A stretch of 64,000 nt of DNA, taken from the NCBI GenBank assembly GCA_015061315.1, contig SUWV01000003.1, positions 374 through 64,373 of the forward strand. The letters are read 5' to 3'. The stretch comes from Lentimicrobiaceae bacterium. GTDB taxonomy: Bacteria; Bacteroidota; Bacteroidia; Bacteroidales; F082. A program made the translations under genes and the position numbers. Below, one piece after another: positions 9,101 to 18,106 of this stretch (positions are counted from its first letter, which is position 1; each line of letters opens with the position of its first letter). Below the pieces are notes generated by a model. It was given only the letters and a program-made list of their open reading frames with translations, had not been told where the DNA came from and made no database searches.

Positions 9101-10223
9101 AGAATATACATTCATAATTAAGAGTTATATGGGCGAAGAAGAATCTTTCGCTTCAGAAGAAGTAGTTGTCAGAACTAAAGACTTGACAATATCGGTTCCT
9201 ACAAACTTCGCAGCAAGAGCAGCAAGTTCATCAGAAATATTATTGACATGGAACGCTGTTGAAAATGCTACAGCCTATAATGTCTATTCTGTAGATGATG
9301 CCGCTATTGTTATTGCAACAGTAACAGAACCAACATACACAGTGACAGGTCTGGAGACAGCCGCTTACTATTGCTTCGCTGTGACAGCAGTTCGTAATGG
9401 CAATGAGACAGAAAGAACAGAAGAAGCTTGTGCTGAAACATCAGACGTATTGCCATTGGCTCCAACAAATCTCGTGGCTACTACAATAAGCGAGACTTCT
9501 ATCGGCTTGACATGGGCTGCAGGAGAAAACGCCTTGACATATAACGTATATCGTGGTGAAACACTCGTTGGCAACACAGCCGCAACATTATTCATCGACG
9601 AGAACTTACAAGCTGGCACAGAATATTGCTACACTGTTAAAGGTGTTCGTGGCGAGACAGAATCGGCAGAAGCATCAAATGAGGCTTGCGCAACAACCGA
9701 CGGCGTAGCTCCATCAGCACCAGTAGCTCCAACATATCTCCAAGCAGAAGCAATAGATACACAATCAATCAAATTGACTTGGACAGCAGTTGGTAACGCT
9801 ACATCATATAAGGTATATCAAGGCGATGAAAACATTGCTACCACAGAGTTGCCTTACTACACTGTCGCAGGTCTGGAACCTGACACAGAATATTGCTTCA
9901 CAGTGACAGCTCTCAATGAAGTAGGCGAGTCAGATAAATCAACACAAGTTTGCGAGAAGACATTAGGAGACGGCGTTGATGAATTGGCTGCTTCATTCAA
10001 TATCTATCCTAACCCTGTTGAAAATGAATTATTCATCGCAACAGAAGTGAATGTTGAAGAAGTCGCTATTTACGACGTTTACGGTCGTCAGACTATGAGA
10101 CAACAAGTCAACGAGACAACAAGTCAACATGTTGTTAATGTTGCAGCTTTGAATAGCGGCATCTACTTCGTGAAGATTGTTACAAGCGAAGGTGAAGTCG
10201 TGAAACGTTTTGTAAAGAAATAA
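6192..10223 (+). CDS. Secreted multidomain protein with fibronectin type III repeats and T9SS C-terminal sorting domain
   Basis: Signal peptide, repeated FN3 modules (e.g. 'ETSITLTWNPIANVDGYNIYFGEE', 'SSEILLTWNAVENATAYNVYS'), 'FNIYPNPVENELFI...GIYFVKIVTSEGEVVKRFVKK'. Confidence 0.9.
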   Translation: MRKFLLSLLMLAFISPLALRADEIIVGTEESSTMVVPFRSANNYSYTQSIYLKDEVSLNGTAMTITEIAYKRASSGYTFTGDIKIYVGITDMTTHTGPSTDWLTDLTLVFSGTNIVVGDEEWETFTFDTPYEYSATKNLVVAVSKSTSQPAQVTFCTEDTDAKLSVHNKGSNDKPSFAELPTGGATVYGKRPIIKLTTTGGGGTTPEPGEGDDDEEPTTLAAPVVAATALSATEIKLEWEAVADTATYQIYIEDENIGTTKETSFVVVNCNPETQVCCTVVAELGDLKSEASEPACATTLAEGEEPEPIDPVLPGEETTVYIGENGEFASYYSPIYDYYSKYAITQQIYTAEEIGIASGEITSIAFKSKSGGGYDRNISVYLSNTDKEYYTGGMDWVVLTEADAAVFEGTITTPTNGEWLTIELTTPFEYTGGNLAVTINDKTGSYGSYSQFIQWEAYSTGKSETSPRALYKTNYNSEIAYTGLATIYGTLDAHNYAGWGETPDNEYINSKVKFTIIPSASNVEVPEAVSLGKVLLADYWSEKTSTKVSVKAINTTISNITVDNDFFVLPAEIDYTANTVTFDLTYNRNAQVSGDVNGTITVTYAEGTKTFPVTATVYTPVQPDVFELAENVVFTDNAYTNTPEFANLNDNYILPQEVADGNAPDAVYAFELEADARISAKVVGTNAQLAMYKEDFNGEGGPSKYNAFSGVSFTKKNFFYDFNDGTINGWNLTDEDGDGYNWHVVTEDDKTFIKSYSWMRDTEGYTVVTKANNLMVTDQVYNITANSKLSFDAYCHSHDFESHKDYVRVEVSKDGENFTLIEKVLPEPIFFANEVVNIGAKFAELGLEYGDYYVALRHEEIDKMYVCVDNVQLINENITRASEKSISGVYYPAGKYYLVAAAEDAFSVELSYEVTTMTPPVDIFASATETSITLTWNPIANVDGYNIYFGEEKFTTTDTTYTFNDLVPFTEYTFIIKSYMGEEESFASEEVVVRTKDLTISVPTNFAARAASSSEILLTWNAVENATAYNVYSVDDAAIVIATVTEPTYTVTGLETAAYYCFAVTAVRNGNETERTEEACAETSDVLPLAPTNLVATTISETSIGLTWAAGENALTYNVYRGETLVGNTAATLFIDENLQAGTEYCYTVKGVRGETESAEASNEACATTDGVAPSAPVAPTYLQAEAIDTQSIKLTWTAVGNATSYKVYQGDENIATTELPYYTVAGLEPDTEYCFTVTALNEVGESDKSTQVCEKTLGDGVDELAASFNIYPNPVENELFIATEVNVEEVAIYDVYGRQTMRQQVNETTSQHVVNVAALNSGIYFVKIVTSEGEVVKRFVKK

Positions 10224-10236
10224 GAAATGTTAATTA

Positions 10237-10260
10237 AGACATACGTCCGTATGTCTCTAC
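10237..10260 (-). repeat. GGAC-tetraloop hairpin element, copy 1
   Basis: Reverse complement GTAG-AGACATAC-GGAC-GTATGTCT. Confidence 0.8.
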
Positions 10261-10281
10261 GAGAGATTTATCATATATCAA

Positions 10282-10305
10282 GTAGAGGCGCACGGACGTG
10301 CGTCT
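10282..10305 (+). repeat. GGAC-tetraloop hairpin element, copy 2
   Basis: GTAG-AGGCGCAC-GGAC-GTGCGTCT. Confidence 0.8.
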
Positions 10306-10316
10306 GATGATAATAA

Positions 10317-10356
10317 AAAAAGAGCTGCTCATAACTGAGCAGCTCTTTTTTTATAC
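10317..10356. terminator. Bidirectional intrinsic terminator between convergent genes
   Basis: 'aaaaaaagagctgctcataactgagcagctcttttttt' perfect stem with A- and T-tracts. Confidence 0.92.
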
Positions 10357-10397
10357 ATTCTTAATTCTTAATTCTACATTCTTAATTATAAATTGCC

Positions 10398-11144
10398 TCA
10401 ACAATTCATACCGCCGCAGCAGTGAATTGTCTGTCCTGTGACATATCTCGACAAGTCGCTGGCAAGGAATAATGCTGTATCAGCTACGTCTTCTGGAGTG
10501 CCGCCTCTTCTCAATGGTATCGTCTTCATCCATTCAGCTTTGGCTTCTTCAGAGATTTGGTTTGTCATGTCGGTGATGATGAATCCCGGAGCGATGCAGT
10601 TAGCTCTGATGTTACGTGAGCCCATCTCCTTAGCGATAGATTTTGCTAAGCCTATCAAGCCAGCCTTAGATGCTGCGTAGTTAGCTTGTCCAGCGTTGCC
10701 TGAAACGCCAACTACAGATGCCATATTGATGATGCTGCCTGAACGCTGACGTGCCATGATAGGAATGATAGCGTGAATGAAATTAAAAGCAGATTTTAAA
10801 TTGACGGTGATAACATCGTCCCATTGTTTCTCTGTCATACGCATCATTAAGGTGTCGCGTGTGATACCTGCATTGTTGACCAAGACATCAATAGTTCCGA
10901 AGTCCTGATGTATTTGTTTTACGGTGTTCTCCACATCGTTGAAGTCGGCAGCGTTTGAGACATAACCCTTAGCTTTGATGCCAAGAGCTGTAAGCTCAGC
11001 TTCAGTAGCTCTGATGCTTTCTTCATTTAAATCGGTGAAAGCGATATTACAACCTTCTTCAGCAAAACGCTTAGCGATAGCCTTGCCGATACCTCTTGCT
11101 GCACCAGTGATGACAGCAGTTTTATTTTCTAATAATAATCTCAT
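10398..11144 (-). CDS. fabG: 3-oxoacyl-[ACP] reductase
   Basis: SDR: 'TGAARGIGKAIA', 'NNAG', 'YAASKAG', C-terminal 'VTGQTIHCCGGM'. Confidence 0.93.
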   Translation of the reverse strand: MRLLLENKTAVITGAARGIGKAIAKRFAEEGCNIAFTDLNEESIRATEAELTALGIKAKGYVSNAADFNDVENTVKQIHQDFGTIDVLVNNAGITRDTLMMRMTEKQWDDVITVNLKSAFNFIHAIIPIMARQRSGSIINMASVVGVSGNAGQANYAASKAGLIGLAKSIAKEMGSRNIRANCIAPGFIITDMTNQISEEAKAEWMKTIPLRRGGTPEDVADTALFLASDLSRYVTGQTIHCCGGMNC

Positions 11145-11217
11145 AACATTATTTTTAAGTCAACAAGTCAACAAGTCAACTGTTAATTGTTAATTATACA
11201 TTCTTCATTATCAATTT

Positions 11218-12951
11218 TCAATTATATAAAGAGAGGTCTTCTTCCTTGAAATTTTCTACAAATGTAAGGATTTTTGCAATCTCTGCTTCACCTAAAGCGA
11301 TGATTATTTTACAAGATTTGCATAGTCTCGATAACTCGTTGTCTTGTAGACCTGTTGTCTCGTAGACTCTATTACTATCTTGCAACAGCAGATGGCTCAT
11401 GATGAGATGACCCATTGCTTCTACCATGCGGCGGGCGAGGAAGTCGTAAGCTTCTGATGATGTGCCGAATTTATCAGCTGTCTCGACGATTTTAAGATAC
11501 GACTCTTTCATCTTCATGATGCGTTCGCGTAATGGCATCAATTCTTCTGCTACAGGCATTGCCTCGTATTCTTCGATGCGTTTGAGATAAGCTCCGTTGC
11601 CGATGAAACGTATAGCTGCCACTACCTGAAGCTGTGATGTTCCTTCGTAGATGCTTAATATTCTGGCGTCTCTGTAGAGACGTTCGCATTTATATTCTTT
11701 CATGAAGCCAGAGCCGCCATGGACTTGGATGCAGTCGTAAGCTATCTGGTTGGCGTATTCGCTGGCTAAGAGTTTGAGCATAGGTGTCATCATGTCGGCG
11801 CAGCGTTGAGAATATTTCATATCCTGACGTTCTTCCGCGCTGAGGCTTCTCTCTTTGCTTACCGAGTCGTATGCCTTATATAAATCGACGAAGCGTGATG
11901 TCTCGTATAATAAAGAACGTGTGGCGTCTATCTTAGCTCTCATGGTGCCGAGCATCTCGTAAACCTGAGGGAAGTTGATGATAGCCTTGCCGAACTGTTC
12001 GCGCTGTTGAGCGTAGTTCAAAGCCTCGTGATAAGCTGCTTCGGCGAGACCTACAGATTGAGCGCCTACGCCGAGACGAGCGCCGTTCATCAGCGACATG
12101 ACGTATTTGATGAGACCCATGCGGCGTTCACCGATGAGAAGGGCCGGAGCGTTGTTGAAGACGAGTTCTGCTGTTGGTGAGCCTTTGATACCGAGTTTAT
12201 TCTCGATGCGGCGCACTGTCACGGCATTGTCTCTTCTGTCGTATAAGAAATAGGAGAGACCGCGTCCGTCGGTGGTGCCTTCTTCAGAACGAGCGAGCAC
12301 TAACTGAATGTCGGCGTCGCCATTGGTGATAAAACGTTTGACGCCATTGAGTCTCCAGCAGTTGTGTTCATCATCAAAGGTTGCTTTTAGTCTTACTGAC
12401 TGGAGATCTGAACCGGCGTCTGGCTCTGTGAGTGCCATAGAACAAGTGAATCCTTCGTTGATGAGAGGTAGATATTTATCTTTAATCTCGTCAGAAGCAA
12501 ATTCGTAGATAGTCTCGGCACAGTCTTGAAGACCCCAGATGTTAGCGAAGCCAGCGTCGGCGCGCGACACTATCTCAGCTGCCATGACGTATGGCACGTA
12601 TGGGAAATTCAAGCCTTTATATTTGCGAGGCAACGACATGCCATAGAGACCAGCATCGCGCAAGATCTCATGGTTTTTCTTCGTGCCTTTGGCGTAAACG
12701 ATTTCATTATCGACGACCTGAGGACCTTCGTGATCCACATCTTCAGCATTAGCTTCTAAAACGTTAGCTGCCAAGTCACCGACTATTTCAAGAACTTTAT
12801 CGTAGTTGTCGATAGCATCTTCAACATCAGTTGGAGCCATCATGTCGTTATCGCTGTCAGCGAAGTCGCGTTCTTTCAACTTGATAATCTTATCCATCAC
12901 AGGATGTGAGAGATAAAACTTTAAGCTTTTATTATCATTATAGAAATTCAT
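11218..12951 (-). CDS. Acyl-CoA dehydrogenase family protein (577 aa, C-terminally extended)
   Basis: 'FTCSMALTEPDAGSDLQSVRLKA', 'QREQFGKAI', 'QVHGGSGFMKEYKCERLYRDARILSIYEGTSQLQ'. Confidence 0.92.
   Translation of the reverse strand: MNFYNDNKSLKFYLSHPVMDKIIKLKERDFADSDNDMMAPTDVEDAIDNYDKVLEIVGDLAANVLEANAEDVDHEGPQVVDNEIVYAKGTKKNHEILRDAGLYGMSLPRKYKGLNFPYVPYVMAAEIVSRADAGFANIWGLQDCAETIYEFASDEIKDKYLPLINEGFTCSMALTEPDAGSDLQSVRLKATFDDEHNCWRLNGVKRFITNGDADIQLVLARSEEGTTDGRGLSYFLYDRRDNAVTVRRIENKLGIKGSPTAELVFNNAPALLIGERRMGLIKYVMSLMNGARLGVGAQSVGLAEAAYHEALNYAQQREQFGKAIINFPQVYEMLGTMRAKIDATRSLLYETSRFVDLYKAYDSVSKERSLSAEERQDMKYSQRCADMMTPMLKLLASEYANQIAYDCIQVHGGSGFMKEYKCERLYRDARILSIYEGTSQLQVVAAIRFIGNGAYLKRIEEYEAMPVAEELMPLRERIMKMKESYLKIVETADKFGTSSEAYDFLARRMVEAMGHLIMSHLLLQDSNRVYETTGLQDNELSRLCKSCKIIIALGEAEIAKILTFVENFKEEDLSLYN
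11325..11372. repeat. In-frame octamer array inside the acyl-CoA dehydrogenase CDS
   Basis: gtctcgat-aactcgtt-gtcttgta-gacctgtt-gtctcgta-gactctat; encodes ..RVYETTGLQDNELSRL.. Confidence 0.75.
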
Positions 12952-13027
12952 AATTCTTTTTTTAAGTCAACGAGTCGACGAGTCAACAAGTTAATTGTAA
13001 ATTTTTAATTGTTAATTGTAAATTTCT

Positions 13028-14050
13028 TTACAACATATTATTTTTATAACTCTTAATCATTTTAGGAACTATGTCCATGGCGTCGCCGATGATAGTGTAG
13101 TCGGCTATGCTGTTGATAGGAGCGTTAGGGTCGGTGTTGATAGATATTATCTTAGCCGATTGGTCCATGCCAGCGCGATGTTGGACGGCGCCGGAGATAC
13201 CGCAGGCGATATAGAGTTTAGGACGTACGGTGACGCCAGTCTGACCTATCTGTCTCTCTATCTCAGTGAATCCGGCATCGACAGCAGCGCGGGTAGCACC
13301 CACTTCGCCACCAATGACTTCAGCGAGTTCGTGGAGCAGAGCGAAGTTCTCTTTAGAGCCCATGCCGTAGCCACCAGCCACGATGATAGGAGCGCCTTTG
13401 ATATTGACCTTCTGGGCTTCGATCTGACGGTTTAATATTTCTATGCAGAAGTCGTTGTCGTTGATATAGTCTTCTGTTTTGAGGACGCGAACAACGCCTT
13501 TGTGGTTTTCGTTATATATTTCTTTTTTCATGACGCCTTCGCGTACGGTAGCCATCTGAGGTCTCGTCTCAGGAGATACGATGGTAGCGATGATGTTGCC
13601 ACCGAAAGCTGGACGTATTTGATATAATATGTCTTTGTATACTGTCTTGGTCTTGGCATCGGTATGGTCGCCGATTTCAAGGTTGGTGCAGTCGGCAGTA
13701 AGCCCGCATCTGAGATAAGAAGCGATGCGAGGTGCGAGGTCGCGACCGACGGCAGTAGCTCCGAAAAGAACAATATCCGGTGTCTCTTCTTGAATTAATT
13801 TTGTGATAGTACTGAAGAAAGGAAGGGTTTGATAGAATGATAAACGTGGGTCGTTTACATAAAAAACAGAATCGACACCGAATGGGAATAATTGTTCTTC
13901 TATATTTTTAATGTCGTTTCCTATGACGATAGCATCTAAGCGCGAACCAAGTCTGTCGGCGAGCTTGCGAGCCTTAGAACAAAGCTCCAAACTCACCTCA
14001 GCTACTTGCTGTTCCTCTGTTATCTCACAGAATACTAATATGTTGTTCAT
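13028..14050 (-). CDS. etfA: Electron transfer flavoprotein subunit alpha
   Basis: 'IIVAGGYGMGSKENF', 'LYIACGISGAVQHRAGMDQSAKIISINTDPNAPI' FAD-binding motif. Confidence 0.93.
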   Translation of the reverse strand: MNNILVFCEITEEQQVAEVSLELCSKARKLADRLGSRLDAIVIGNDIKNIEEQLFPFGVDSVFYVNDPRLSFYQTLPFFSTITKLIQEETPDIVLFGATAVGRDLAPRIASYLRCGLTADCTNLEIGDHTDAKTKTVYKDILYQIRPAFGGNIIATIVSPETRPQMATVREGVMKKEIYNENHKGVVRVLKTEDYINDNDFCIEILNRQIEAQKVNIKGAPIIVAGGYGMGSKENFALLHELAEVIGGEVGATRAAVDAGFTEIERQIGQTGVTVRPKLYIACGISGAVQHRAGMDQSAKIISINTDPNAPINSIADYTIIGDAMDIVPKMIKSYKNNML

Positions 14051-14073
14051 ACTCTAAGTTTTAAAGGAAAATA

Positions 14074-14313
14074 TTATTTGTTATTTACAGCTTCTTCAAC
14101 GAAAGAAATAGCTTCGCCTACAGTAGAGATTTTCTCAGCTTGGTTGTCAGGAATGTTGATTTCAAATTCTCTTTCAAATTCCATGATGAGCTCAACAGTA
14201 TCTAATGAGTCAGCACCGAGGTCGTTAGTGAAACTTGCACTGTCGACAACAGTTTCGCGTTCAACACCTAATTTATTTACGATAATGTCTATAACTTGTT
14301 CTCTTGTATTCAT
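14074..14313 (-). CDS. acpP: Acyl carrier protein
   Basis: 79 aa; 4'-phosphopantetheine site '[17 protein letters not shown]'. Confidence 0.95.
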   Translation of the reverse strand: MNTREQVIDIIVNKLGVERETVVDSASFTNDLGADSLDTVELIMEFEREFEINIPDNQAEKISTVGEAISFVEEAVNNK

Positions 14314-14343
14314 AATAATTCTTTTTTAAATGTTTTTAATTTT

Positions 14344-15246
14344 TTAGATAATGTGAGCTGTGATAAGCTCTTTCATAAGATCGTTAATTTCGCTTTCGCT
14401 GTTATTTATTTTCTTATTCTCTTTAGAGGTAAGAACAACATTTTCTATTGATTTCACTTTTGTTGGCGAGCCGTTGAGTCCCAATCTGTCGAAGTCGGGA
14501 TTGATGTCGTCGGCTGTCCATTCTTCAATTTTAAGATAAGGCTTCTTCTCCCATAAAGATACAATGTCTGTAGACTGTAGACCGTTGTCTGTAGACTGTA
14601 TCTCCGATACCGAGCAAGCCTTTTTATATGTGAGGAGACGTGCGGCGTGACGAGGACGGCAGTCGTTGGCGTTGCCGTGTACTGTCACTAAAACAGGGAA
14701 TTTAGCTTTCACTGTCTCGACGCCTCTGTCTAAACGTCTCTTGATGACGATTTCATTCTCTGTCAATGAGACGAGTTCTTCTGCGTAAGTTACTTGAGGT
14801 ATATTTAATTTCTCTGCCACCTGAGGGCCGACCTGAGCAGTGTCGCCGTCGATAGCCTGACGACCTGAGAATACTATGTCGATATGACCTAACTTCTTCA
14901 CTGCTGCCGACAGAGCGTATGATGTTGCTAAGGTGTCGGAACCTGCAAAGCGTTTGTCGCTGACAACGAAACCATTGTCGGCACCACGGAATATGGATTC
15001 TCGTACTATGTCTGCCGCGCGTGAAGGTCCCATGGTGATGACACTGACTTTCACATCCATGATGTTCTTGAGAGCGTCTTTGCAAGCGAGCGCCATCTCT
15101 AAAGCCTTCAAGTCATCAGGGTTGAAGATGGCAGGAAGAGCTGCACGGTTGATAGTGCCGTCTTCTTTCATGGCATCCTTGCCAACATTATGAGTGTCGG
15201 GAACTTGCTTCGCCAACACCACTATTTGAAATTCCTTATTATTCAT
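14344..15246 (-). CDS. etfB: Electron transfer flavoprotein subunit beta
   Basis: 'VLAKQVPDT', 'IVFSGRQAIDGDTAQVGPQVAEKL'. Confidence 0.93.
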   Translation of the reverse strand: MNNKEFQIVVLAKQVPDTHNVGKDAMKEDGTINRAALPAIFNPDDLKALEMALACKDALKNIMDVKVSVITMGPSRAADIVRESIFRGADNGFVVSDKRFAGSDTLATSYALSAAVKKLGHIDIVFSGRQAIDGDTAQVGPQVAEKLNIPQVTYAEELVSLTENEIVIKRRLDRGVETVKAKFPVLVTVHGNANDCRPRHAARLLTYKKACSVSEIQSTDNGLQSTDIVSLWEKKPYLKIEEWTADDINPDFDRLGLNGSPTKVKSIENVVLTSKENKKINNSESEINDLMKELITAHII

Positions 15247-15673
15247 TTTCTTTTCTTGTGTCTTCGATTAATGCAAATGATAAACTGCCTTTGGCACAAA
15301 GCTTACCATTGACAGTAGCTTTGGCTTCGCAGAAATACATATTAGCTCTTTGGTTAGATAATGATGCCTCTACTTCGATAGTATCTCCAGGCACGACTTG
15401 CGACTTAAAACGAACATTGTCGATGCCAGTGTAAAGCGTTATCTTTCCTTTCAAGTCGTTGAGCATGAGAAGAGCGCACGACTGTGCCATGATTTCACAT
15501 AATATCACGCCAGGAACGGTAGGACGTCCAGGGAAGTGACCTTTCAAGAAGAACTCTTCTCCCGTGACATGATATTTGGAATGAGCGACATGATTTTCGT
15601 CGATAGTGACCTCATCAACGAGCAACATCGGTTCGCGATGTGGTAAATAATGTTTTAATTCTTCTTTATTCAT
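15239..15673 (-). CDS. fabZ: 3-hydroxyacyl-[ACP] dehydratase
   Basis: 'LPHREPMLLVDEV', 'FLKGHFPGRPTVPGVILCEIMAQ'; stop overlaps etfB start by 8 nt. Confidence 0.92.
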   Translation of the reverse strand: MNKEELKHYLPHREPMLLVDEVTIDENHVAHSKYHVTGEEFFLKGHFPGRPTVPGVILCEIMAQSCALLMLNDLKGKITLYTGIDNVRFKSQVVPGDTIEVEASLSNQRANMYFCEAKATVNGKLCAKGSLSFALIEDTRKENE

Positions 15674-15738
15674 ATCTTTTTTTAAGTCTACAAGTCAACA
15701 AGTCAACAAGTCAACGAGTAATACTTCATTGTTAATTG

Positions 15739-16974
15739 TTAATTGTCAATTTTCCTAAGCGCGATGCATGAGTTATGACCGCCGAAGCCGAGTGATTGTG
15801 AAATGGCAATTGTCAGGTCGGCTTTGACGGCTTTGTTAGGTGTATAATTCAAGTCACATGCTGGGTCTGGCTCGTTGAGGTTTATTGTTGGTGGCACTAT
15901 GCCATGATGCAATGCGAGTGCTGCTGCTATCACCTCGATGCCTCCCGCTGCTCCGAGCAGGTGTCCTGTCATAGATTTCGTTGAGTTGATATAAGCTTTG
16001 CGGGCGTTTTCTTCTCCTATAGCCGACTTGATGGCTGCTGTCTCTGCGCTGTCGTTGAGCGGCGTTCCTGTTCCGTGAGCGTTGATATGAAGCACGTCTT
16101 TGTCGTTGTATTTAGCTTCTTCTAATGCCATCTTGATGGCGCGTGCTGCTTGTCTGCCTTCTGGATGTGGAGCTGTGACGTGATGAGCGTCGCAGGTGTT
16201 GCCGTAGCCGCATACCTCAGCGTAAATCTTAGCGCCGCGTGCTTTTGCGTGTTCGTATTCTTCAAGGAGTACGATGCCAGCTCCTTCGCCGAGGACGAAA
16301 CCTGCACGACGTTGATCGAAAGGTAATGACGATTGTTTTGGATCTTCTGCACGGGTGAGAGCCTTACAGTTGGCGAAGCCTGCTATGCTGATTGGGTTGA
16401 CAGCTGCTTCAGAACCTCCGGTGATGATGGCATCGGCATATCCGTGTTTTATGGCGCGATAAGCCTCGCCTATGGAGTGTGTTCCTGTAGCACATGCTGT
16501 GACGATAGGGACGCATACGCCGCAAGCGTTATGACGAATCGCGATGTTGCCAGCAGCGATGTTGGAAATCATACTTGGTATCATAAGAGGTGAGACCCAC
16601 TTAGCACCTTGTTCTTTCCATTTTACTATCTCTCTCAGTATTGTGTCGAAGCCACCTTCACCTGAGCCAACATAAACGCCGAGACGTTCAGGGTCGAAGC
16701 ATCCTTCGTTACCTTTCATGGCTTCAATAGATGCAGCCATGGCATAAATAGAGAATAAGTCGTTACGGCGAGCAAAAGCTGCATCGACGCCATGTTGGAT
16801 AGGGTCGAAGTCTTTTACCTCAGCGGCAATCTTCACAGGAAGGTCTGATGTGTCTATCCTTGTGATGTAATCTATGCCGCAAACGCCATTGATTAAATTA
16901 TTCCATAAAGTCTCGACATTATTGCCGATCGGGGTGATGGCACCCATACCTGTTATAACTACTCTTTTTTCCAT
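15739..16974 (-). CDS. fabF: Beta-ketoacyl-[ACP] synthase II
   Basis: 'RVVITGMGAITPIG', 'VTACATGTHSIGEA' active-site Cys, 'NAHGTGTPLND', 'STKSMTGHLLGAAGG'. Confidence 0.93.
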   Translation of the reverse strand: MEKRVVITGMGAITPIGNNVETLWNNLINGVCGIDYITRIDTSDLPVKIAAEVKDFDPIQHGVDAAFARRNDLFSIYAMAASIEAMKGNEGCFDPERLGVYVGSGEGGFDTILREIVKWKEQGAKWVSPLMIPSMISNIAAGNIAIRHNACGVCVPIVTACATGTHSIGEAYRAIKHGYADAIITGGSEAAVNPISIAGFANCKALTRAEDPKQSSLPFDQRRAGFVLGEGAGIVLLEEYEHAKARGAKIYAEVCGYGNTCDAHHVTAPHPEGRQAARAIKMALEEAKYNDKDVLHINAHGTGTPLNDSAETAAIKSAIGEENARKAYINSTKSMTGHLLGAAGGIEVIAAALALHHGIVPPTINLNEPDPACDLNYTPNKAVKADLTIAISQSLGFGGHNSCIALRKIDN

Positions 16975-16979
16975 AATTG

Positions 16980-17927
16980 TTACCATTCTAAAATACAAGC
17001 TCCTGAAACGAAACCAGCTCCAAAAGCACTCATTACTATTAAATCGCCTCTTTTTAATCTACCTTCTTTATTGACTTCATCGAGGAGGATAGGCACGCTG
17101 GCAGATGAGGTGTTGCCGTATCTGTCGATGTTAAGAGGGAATTTCTCGTCAGGCTGTTTCACATATTGCTTGATATTGTTGATGATTCTTAAGTTAGCCT
17201 GATGGATAAGGAAATGATCGACCTCGTCTGGTGTATGTCCCGACTGTTTCAAGACAGCGCTGATGTCTCTGATAGCTGCTCGCGTGGCGAACATGAAGAC
17301 ATCTTGTCCGTGCATTACCAAAGGAAGGTTGCTGTTAGGTTTCGTATTATAAGGAGAATATTGAAGTTCGTGTTTTTGGTAGAGCCTGTCCCAGCTGCAT
17401 GAAGCCGACATCTTGGTAGCCTTGATGTTGTCGCCTTCTGTCAGCACCGCTGCTGCTGCGCCATCGCCGAAGAGAACGCTGGCGGTGCGGTCGTGCCAAT
17501 CGACCATACGTGATGGCTCTTCTGCACATACTACGAGTATGTTTTTATACTTGCCGCTTTTGTAGAAAGCTTCTGCAATCTCCAAAGCGTAGATGAAACC
17601 GACGCAGGCACCGTTGAGATCGAAACATGGACAGTTGGCTCCGATAGCTCCTTGTATGAGACAGCTCATAGCAGGAGATATAAATTCATTGACGACGTTG
17701 GCACATATAATATAATCCAAGTCCTTCGCTTCCATATTGGCATCGGCTAAGGCTTTCTTGGCAGCATCGATCGCCAAGTCTTCCAAATTCTCAGAAGATA
17801 TGACACGTCTTTCTTTAATTCCTGTTCTCGTTGTGATCCATTCATCGCTTGTGTCGAGAATCTGTGAGAGCATCTCGTTTGTCACGACTAATGATGGATG
17901 TGAACGTCCTGTTCCGATAATTTTCAT
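16980..17927 (-). CDS. fabH: Beta-ketoacyl-[ACP] synthase III
   Basis: 'DLNGACVGFIYAL' Cys, 'LIHQANLRI' His, 'YGNTSSASVPI' Asn. Confidence 0.93.
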   Translation of the reverse strand: MKIIGTGRSHPSLVVTNEMLSQILDTSDEWITTRTGIKERRVISSENLEDLAIDAAKKALADANMEAKDLDYIICANVVNEFISPAMSCLIQGAIGANCPCFDLNGACVGFIYALEIAEAFYKSGKYKNILVVCAEEPSRMVDWHDRTASVLFGDGAAAAVLTEGDNIKATKMSASCSWDRLYQKHELQYSPYNTKPNSNLPLVMHGQDVFMFATRAAIRDISAVLKQSGHTPDEVDHFLIHQANLRIINNIKQYVKQPDEKFPLNIDRYGNTSSASVPILLDEVNKEGRLKRGDLIVMSAFGAGFVSGACILEW

Positions 17928-18067
17928 AATGTTAAAAAATCAAATTTGTCGATGCAAAAATAATATGTTAAAAAGGGTGTGTGGTGAAAATGTGGCAGTT
18001 CATATTTTGAAAGTCATTTTTTTTGGTAAAAAGTGGCGTAATTCTAAAATATGGGGTGAAATTTTTG

Positions 18068-18075
18068 TAAATTTG
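18068..18075 (+). promoter_or_regulatory. -7 box TAAATTTG of the LytTR gene
   Basis: TAnnTTTG consensus 32 nt upstream of the start. Confidence 0.55.
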
Positions 18076-18106
18076 CAAACCAATAACAAAAATAACAAGC
18101 ATTTTG

